Assembly: GCA_029858245.1 (NCBI GenBank)
Contig: JAOUFL010000070.1
Span: 1 to 10,055, forward strand
DNA: 10,055 nucleotides
Direction: 5' to 3'
From: Candidatus Zixiibacteriota bacterium
GTDB taxonomy: Bacteria > Zixibacteria > MSB-5A5 > RBG-16-43-9
The position numbers were made by a program, and so were the translations under genes. The notes below the pieces were generated by a model. It was not told the DNA's origin. It did not search any database and worked only from the letters and a program-made list of their open reading frames with translations. Shown in pieces: positions 6,324 through 10,055 of this stretch. Numbering within the stretch: the first letter of the stretch is position 1; each line of letters starts with the position of its first letter.

Positions 6324-6432
6324 GCGTTCTGACTCTACTTTTTAGTGGGGTAAGAATTTTTATAGATCCTTCAATTATCTTACCAGAACGTAATTCGCTC
6401 AGAAGGACAGAGGACGCAACCCTAAAAGGGTT
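6324..6432 (+). promoter_or_regulatory. Structured 5' leader with two alternative folds
   Basis: CGTTCTG (6325-6331) pairs perfectly with CAGAACG (6384-6390). Just inside, GTAAGA (6350-6355) pairs with TCTTAC (6378-6383), so the two helices abut on the 3' side. The same 5' strand, GCGTTCT (6324-6330), can instead pair with AGGACGC (6411-6417), seven pairs with one G-U. The folds exclude each other. A further hairpin, AACCC/GGGTT (6418-6432), sits 20 bases before the ATG. The gene has only a poor ribosome site (ACGAGA). This looks like a regulated leader, but I do not recognise a riboswitch class. Confidence 0.4.
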
Positions 6433-6452
6433 ATACTACGAGAAATATTAAT

Positions 6453-7223
6453 ATGATAAATTGCTTTCTAATCGATATTGAAGGAACAATAGTCAAGGAT
6501 AAATCATATACTCCGGTTGAAGGGGCAGTTCAATGGTTAAAGAAGGTTAAGACAAGAGGCAAGAAATTCAGTTTGGTTTCAAATAATACTACTCATTCCC
6601 CCAAAAGACTTCTAGGTTTACTCAGGAGTAAAGGGTTTGAGCTGGAGGAAGATAATTTAGATACCTGTATGAATAATACAAATGAATGGCTCAGACAACA
6701 TAAGATTAAATCTTGTTTTGTGATAGGAAATCAGGGTTTAAAAAATTATCTCGGCAAAGAGGGTATTAAAATAAAAAAGGATGGTTTAATCCAGGCAGTG
6801 GTTGTTGGTTTAGACGAAAAGATAAATTATCAGAAGCTGCAAACTGCTGTTAAGGTTCTGGTTGAAAAGGATGCATGTCTTGTTGCCCTGCATTATAATA
6901 AAGTATTCAAAAACTCCAGAGGTGAAATTGCCCCCTCAGTGGGATGTATTGTTAAAGCTTTAGAATATGCCTCAGCAAAGAGAGCATATGTTTTGGGTAA
7001 ACCGAGCAAGGATTTTTATCGTAGTGTATTATGGAGGCTGAAAGTCAAACCGCGGAACTGTATTTTTATAAGCGATGATCCATTAACGGACCTGGCTGGT
7101 GCTAAAAAGCTAAAGATAAAAACCGCTTTTGTTCTTTCAGGTAAATATGACCGCTCAATCTTGAAAAACATGAAGGTAAAACCGGATTTCGTATATAGAA
7201 AAATATCAGACATAAAGGTATAA
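6453..7223 (+). CDS. HAD-superfamily phosphatase, NagD/LHPP type
   Basis: This 256-residue cytoplasmic hydrolase has all four HAD motifs: I, LIDIEGT with nucleophile Asp8; II, LVSNNT with Ser43; III, LGKPSKDFY with Lys183; and IV, FISDDPLTDLAGA with Asp208, Asp209 and Asp213. A cap domain of the NagD (C2) kind fits between motifs II and III (about 75-165). The end (TAFVLSGKYDR, then KPDFVYRKISDIKV) follows the plan of the LHPP/HDHD2/NagD subfamily. These enzymes remove phosphate from small molecules, sugars or, for LHPP, phospho-amino acids; the substrate cannot be read here. The general acid two residues after the nucleophile, normally Asp, is Glu10. Glu at this place is known in enolase-phosphatase E1 and may alter activity. 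The Shine-Dalgarno site is poor, but the ATG is the natural start because Met-Ile-Asn leads straight into motif I. The stop is two bases before the next start, so translation is probably coupled. Confidence 0.85.
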   Translation: MINCFLIDIEGTIVKDKSYTPVEGAVQWLKKVKTRGKKFSLVSNNTTHSPKRLLGLLRSKGFELEEDNLDTCMNNTNEWLRQHKIKSCFVIGNQGLKNYLGKEGIKIKKDGLIQAVVVGLDEKINYQKLQTAVKVLVEKDACLVALHYNKVFKNSRGEIAPSVGCIVKALEYASAKRAYVLGKPSKDFYRSVLWRLKVKPRNCIFISDDPLTDLAGAKKLKIKTAFVLSGKYDRSILKNMKVKPDFVYRKISDIKV

Positions 7224-7225
7224 TT

Positions 7226-8326
7226 ATGCAGATAGGAATTGTGGGTTTGCCCCTTTCTGGTAAAACTACTATTTTTAATGCCCTGACTTCAGCGCATGCT
7301 AAAACCGGGGGTTTTTTAAGTAGTGTAAAGGAACCAAATCGAGCTGTGGTTAAAGTTCCGGATTCAAGGATTGAGAAGATTGCCAGTATGTTTAATCCTA
7401 AAAAGGTAACTCCTGCTGAGATAGAATATATAGATGTGGCTGGGATGTCTAAATCCAAAGAAACAGAGCAAAAAGGAAAAGAGAAAGAATCTGAGATATT
7501 TTTCCACTTAAGAGGTGTAAATGCCTTAGCCCACGTAATCCGCTGTTTTAAAGATGAGAATATAATACATCCTTCGGGAAGCATAAATCCCTTAAGGGAT
7601 ATGGAGAGTTTCGACTTGGATTTAACCTTACTCGACCTGGAAATGGTGGAAAAAAGGTTGTCCAAGGTAGAAAAAAGTTATCTTACTTCTAAATCTCAAG
7701 AAGAGAAAAGGGAGTATGACTTATTGATAAAGTGCAAAAACTCTCTGGAAGATAATAGGCCTCTAAGGGATATCGAGTTTACAGCTGAGGAGGCCAGGCT
7801 GTTAAGCGGATATTGTTTTTTGAGTTTCAAGCCAATTCTGATAATATTAAACACCGGAGAAGATGATCTGGTAAAATGCAAGGAGATCGAAAATGATTTC
7901 GTTTCGAAGCTGAAACATAAACATAGTTTAGCGAAAGCCATATGCGGGAAATTAGAGATGGAGATATCTCAGTTAGAGGAAAAAGACAGAGCTTCTTTCA
8001 TAGAAGAGCTGGGAATAACCGAGCAAGCCAGGGATAAGGTTATCAGTTCCTCTTATGAGCTTTTAGGTCTTATCTCCTTTTTCACCGCTAACCAGAATGA
8101 GGTTAGAGCCTGGGCAATACCTTCCGGCACCAGAGGTCTAAGGGCTGCGGGAACTGTTCATACAGATATGGAGAAAGGGTTCATTAAAGCAGAAGTGATA
8201 AATTACGATAAATTAATAGAAGCAGGATCGATGAATTCTGCCAAGGAAAAAGGTCTGGTTCGCTTAGAAGGCAAAGATTATATAGTTCAAGATGGGGATT
8301 TGATCTTTTTCAGATTCAATGTTTGA
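7226..8326 (+). CDS. ychF: YchF/OLA1-family ATPase, divergent
   Basis: This 366-residue protein has the family's usual length (about 363) and layout. The P-loop is GLPLSGKTT (7-15), the Mg-site motif DVAG (70-73), and the base-recognition motif NTGE (209-212). That NxxE form marks YchF/OLA1 proteins as binding ATP rather than GTP. A coiled-coil insertion spans about 130-195 and a TGS domain fills 292-366 (EVRAWAIPSGTRG, then VQDGDLIFF). ALAHVIRCF (100-108) carries the conserved flexible-loop His103. It departs from standard YchF in two places. The P-loop has LSGKTT where NVGKST is normal, and after DVAG the usual glycine-rich GASKGEGLGN stretch is replaced by a Lys/Glu-rich segment (75-90). 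It is therefore probably a side branch or paralogue. YchF proteins associate with ribosomes and modulate stress responses, which fits its place ahead of lon. It is co-transcribed with the phosphatase. Confidence 0.88.
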   Translation: MQIGIVGLPLSGKTTIFNALTSAHAKTGGFLSSVKEPNRAVVKVPDSRIEKIASMFNPKKVTPAEIEYIDVAGMSKSKETEQKGKEKESEIFFHLRGVNALAHVIRCFKDENIIHPSGSINPLRDMESFDLDLTLLDLEMVEKRLSKVEKSYLTSKSQEEKREYDLLIKCKNSLEDNRPLRDIEFTAEEARLLSGYCFLSFKPILIILNTGEDDLVKCKEIENDFVSKLKHKHSLAKAICGKLEMEISQLEEKDRASFIEELGITEQARDKVISSSYELLGLISFFTANQNEVRAWAIPSGTRGLRAAGTVHTDMEKGFIKAEVINYDKLIEAGSMNSAKEKGLVRLEGKDYIVQDGDLIFFRFNV

Positions 8327-8461
8327 AAGTATGAAGTGCGTCAGCTGTGGCAATTCTAAAACATCTTCACGGAGTGAGGGACGCTACGTAAATTAAAGAG
8401 ATAAGAAACAAGAATGATTTAAAAAAGATTTTTTAAAAACGTAAGACATATCCAGGAAGAA

Positions 8462-8572
8462 ATGGATTTACTTTTTGACTATTTATATAAGATGAGACGT
8501 TCGCTGGTTTTTAACCTCCAGATGGTTGTGGAGGTTACCAAAAAGCTGAAAGGGTTAATGAGCTCCAGATAA
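8462..8572 (+). CDS. Possible 36-codon ORF before lon
   Basis: ATG at 8462 opens 36 codons to TAA at 8570-8572, giving a basic peptide with a hydrophobic start (MDLLFDYLYKMRRSL) and a lysine-rich end. AGGA lies 4 bases before the ATG, which is a little close. The stop falls just ahead of the lon ribosome site, an arrangement seen in leader peptides and coupled genes. An inverted repeat lies inside it, so the stretch may be regulatory DNA and not coding. Low confidence. Confidence 0.2.
   Translation: MDLLFDYLYKMRRSLVFNLQMVVEVTKKLKGLMSSR
8512..8537. repeat. 9-bp inverted repeat upstream of lon
   Basis: TAACCTCCA (8512-8520) and TGGAGGTTA (8529-8537) form a perfect 9-bp inverted repeat around an 8-base spacer. 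With small bulges the pairing extends outward (TTTT/AAAA, then GCT/AGC) to 8503-8546. No T run follows, so it is not a terminator. It ends about 50 bases before the lon start and could be an operator or an RNA leader element. It does not match CIRCE, HAIR or CtsR sites as I know them. Confidence 0.5.
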
Positions 8573-8585
8573 AAGGAGGTAAAAT

Positions 8586-10055
8586 TTGTTAAAAGAGGAG
8601 ATTAAGATTTCCGAGGAAATGAAGAAGCTTTCGGAAGAGCTTTCCATATTACCCCTGAAAGGGAATGTGGTGTTCCCGTCTCTGATCGTCCCCTTGGTCA
8701 TAACAGATCAGAGGTATGCCAAACTAATAGATGATACTTTGATGAGCGGGAAAGCCATAGGGCTTTTCGCTCAGAAAGATCCGGAAGTAGAAAATCCCGA
8801 GCCAGGTGATATTTTCAAAATCGGAACTGCCGGTACTATCCTGAAGATGCTCAGGTTTCCCGATGGTAGCGTCCGCTTTTTAGTCCAGGGTTTAACTCGA
8901 ATTAAAATAAAAAAATTCATAAAGGACAAACCATACCTTTTGGCCAGAATAGAACCACTGGAAGATAAATTGGAAGAATCTGTGGAGATGGAAGCCCTGA
9001 TCCGTACTATTCTGGATCTTCTGAAGAAAGTGGTTAATTTAGCCCCCTACCTTCCAGACGACCTGCAGATATCGGTTTTGAATGCGGAGGATCCGAGCAA
9101 GCTCTCAGATTTAATCTCCTCAAATCTGAACATAACCCCGGCTCAAAAACAAGAACTGTTGGAAACCCTTGAGGTTAAAGAGAGATTAAAGAAACTTACC
9201 CTTTATCTCAACAAAGAAGCTGAGGTTTTAGAGCTTTCCCGCAAGATCCAGTCAAAGGCTGCTACAGAGATGGGTAAGATGCAGAGGGATTATATATTAA
9301 GGGAACAGCTAAAAGCTATTCAAAAGGAATTAGGAGAAGCAGATGAAAGAACTCAGGATATCGAGGAATTTAAAAAGAAGGTCGAGGATGCCAAAATGTC
9401 CCAGGAAGCAAAGGAAGCTGCCTTAAAGGAGTTAGATAGACTCTCCAAGATGAATCCAGCTGCAGCTGAATATATTGTTTCCAGAACCTATCTGGACTGG
9501 CTGGTAAATCTTCCCTGGAACAAGGGAACCCAGGATAATTTAGATATCAATGAGGCAAAAAGAGTTCTGGATGAGGACCATTACGATTTAGAGAAGGTAA
9601 AGGAAAGAATATTGGAGTACTTAGCAGTGAGGAGATTGAAATCAGACCTGAAAGGTCCAATCCTTTGCTTTGTGGGTCCTCCAGGAGTGGGTAAAACCTC
9701 TTTAGGAATGTCGATTGCAAGAGCGCTGGGAAGAAAATTCAATCGCATATCCTTAGGCGGGATGCATGATGAGGCAGAAATTCGAGGGCATAGAAGAACT
9801 TATATAGGCTCTTTACCCGGCAGGGTGATTCAGGGGGTAAGGAGAGCTGGATCGAATAACCCGGTCTTCATGCTGGATGAGGTGGATAAGATCGGACAGG
9901 ATTTCCGGGGTGACCCGGCAGCAGCTTTATTAGAGGTTCTGGATCCAGAGCAGAATCATTCATTTTCAGATCATTATTTAGAGGTTCCTTTTGACCTGTC
10001 CAGGGTGATGTTTATCACGACCGCAAATATCCTGGACCCTATACCTCCAGTGTTA
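8586..10055 (+). CDS. lon: Lon ATP-dependent protease (3' part outside window)
   Basis: There are 490 uninterrupted codons to the window edge, about 60% of a typical 780-820-residue bacterial Lon. Lon degrades misfolded and regulatory proteins in the cytoplasm as a ring hexamer. The N-terminal substrate domain begins LSILPLKGNVVFPSLIVPL at residue 19. A coiled-coil linker (about 200-310, with QRDYILREQLKAIQKELGE) leads into the AAA+ domain. Walker A is GPPGVGKTS (364-372, Lys370) and Walker B is VFMLDEVDKIG (427-437, Asp431-Glu432), followed by sensor-1 FITTAN. The Ser-Lys peptidase domain lies beyond the edge. The start is TTG: AAGGAGG stands six bases upstream, and the next in-frame Met, at codon 12, has no such site. 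A weak start codon behind a strong ribosome site, plus the upstream inverted repeat, suggests tuned expression. No clear promoter was found in the 259 bases before it, so read-through from ychF is possible. Confidence 0.96.
   Translation, partial: MLKEEIKISEEMKKLSEELSILPLKGNVVFPSLIVPLVITDQRYAKLIDDTLMSGKAIGLFAQKDPEVENPEPGDIFKIGTAGTILKMLRFPDGSVRFLVQGLTRIKIKKFIKDKPYLLARIEPLEDKLEESVEMEALIRTILDLLKKVVNLAPYLPDDLQISVLNAEDPSKLSDLISSNLNITPAQKQELLETLEVKERLKKLTLYLNKEAEVLELSRKIQSKAATEMGKMQRDYILREQLKAIQKELGEADERTQDIEEFKKKVEDAKMSQEAKEAALKELDRLSKMNPAAAEYIVSRTYLDWLVNLPWNKGTQDNLDINEAKRVLDEDHYDLEKVKERILEYLAVRRLKSDLKGPILCFVGPPGVGKTSLGMSIARALGRKFNRISLGGMHDEAEIRGHRRTYIGSLPGRVIQGVRRAGSNNPVFMLDEVDKIGQDFRGDPAAALLEVLDPEQNHSFSDHYLEVPFDLSRVMFITTANILDPIPPVL

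Noticed and set aside
6384..6432. GGACGCAACCC segment resembling part of a GEMM (cyclic-di-GMP) riboswitch
   Set aside because: The conserved 5' half and tetraloop/receptor elements are absent; the similarity is a few bases only.
7102..7665. 187-codon open frame on the minus strand across the HAD/YchF junction
   Set aside because: It overlaps two well-supported genes with intact motifs, has no recognisable domain, and is best explained as an antisense shadow.
8331..8396. Tiny 21-residue ORF beginning MKCVSCGNSK, like the start of a zinc-ribbon protein
   Set aside because: It has no ribosome site, stops after one CxxC, and no continuing frame restores a second cysteine pair. A decayed remnant cannot be excluded.
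8419..8436. TTAAAAAAGATTTTTTAA palindrome between ychF and lon
   Set aside because: Pure A-T pairing of low stability in AT-rich DNA; not enough for a terminator call.

Overview
The window looks like chromosomal DNA from an uncultured, AT-rich (by eye about 40% GC), Gram-negative-type bacterium. The clearest taxonomic hint is the dockerin-like C-terminus at the left edge (DGSITVSDVVYLINALFKGG), a style common in secreted proteins of candidate phyla such as Zixibacteria and relatives. That placement is inference. Shine-Dalgarno sites are strong (AAGGAGG type), GTG and TTG starts are used, and several consensus-like sigma70 promoters are visible. No mobile element, CRISPR array or phage gene was seen.

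Layout. Positions 1-117 hold the end of a dockerin-bearing protein, followed by a strong terminator (153-189). Positions 419-3745 on the minus strand hold a three-gene operon transcribed acs -> acp -> kbl: an AMP-forming acetyl-CoA-synthetase-like enzyme, a free-standing acyl carrier protein, and a PLP-dependent alpha-oxoamine synthase that reads as 2-amino-3-ketobutyrate CoA ligase (Kbl). Positions 3746-4285 carry no protein gene. They hold the acs promoter region with two palindromes, a tRNA-Lys(TTT) gene on the minus strand with a terminator hairpin directly against its 3' end, and promoter candidates for the tRNA and for the next gene.

Positions 4286-4864 encode an Fe/Mn superoxide dismutase. 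Positions 5022-6197 encode an unrecognised polytopic membrane protein with an acidic tail, behind a near-consensus promoter and ended by a terminator (6235-6269). From 6274 a second unit begins: a promoter, a roughly 130-nt leader that can fold in two mutually exclusive ways, a NagD/LHPP-type HAD phosphatase (6453-7223), and a divergent YchF/OLA1-like ATPase (7226-8326) starting two bases after the phosphatase stop. After 259 bases that contain a 9-bp inverted repeat and a possible 36-codon ORF, the Lon protease gene starts at a TTG (8586) and runs off the right edge.

How the genes may work together. The Lon, SOD, YchF-like and tRNA genes are ordinary housekeeping or stress genes. The most unusual grouping is acs-acp-kbl. 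An acyl-activating enzyme, a carrier protein and an alpha-oxoamine synthase in one operon suggest that the synthase may take its acyl group from a carrier protein. BioF, and the Spt/AcpR/AcsR set of bacterial sphingolipid synthesis, are precedents. The alternative is the textbook acetyl-CoA plus glycine reaction, which Kbl-like motifs and a retained acyl-pocket tryptophan in the synthetase support. The sequence alone cannot decide between them.
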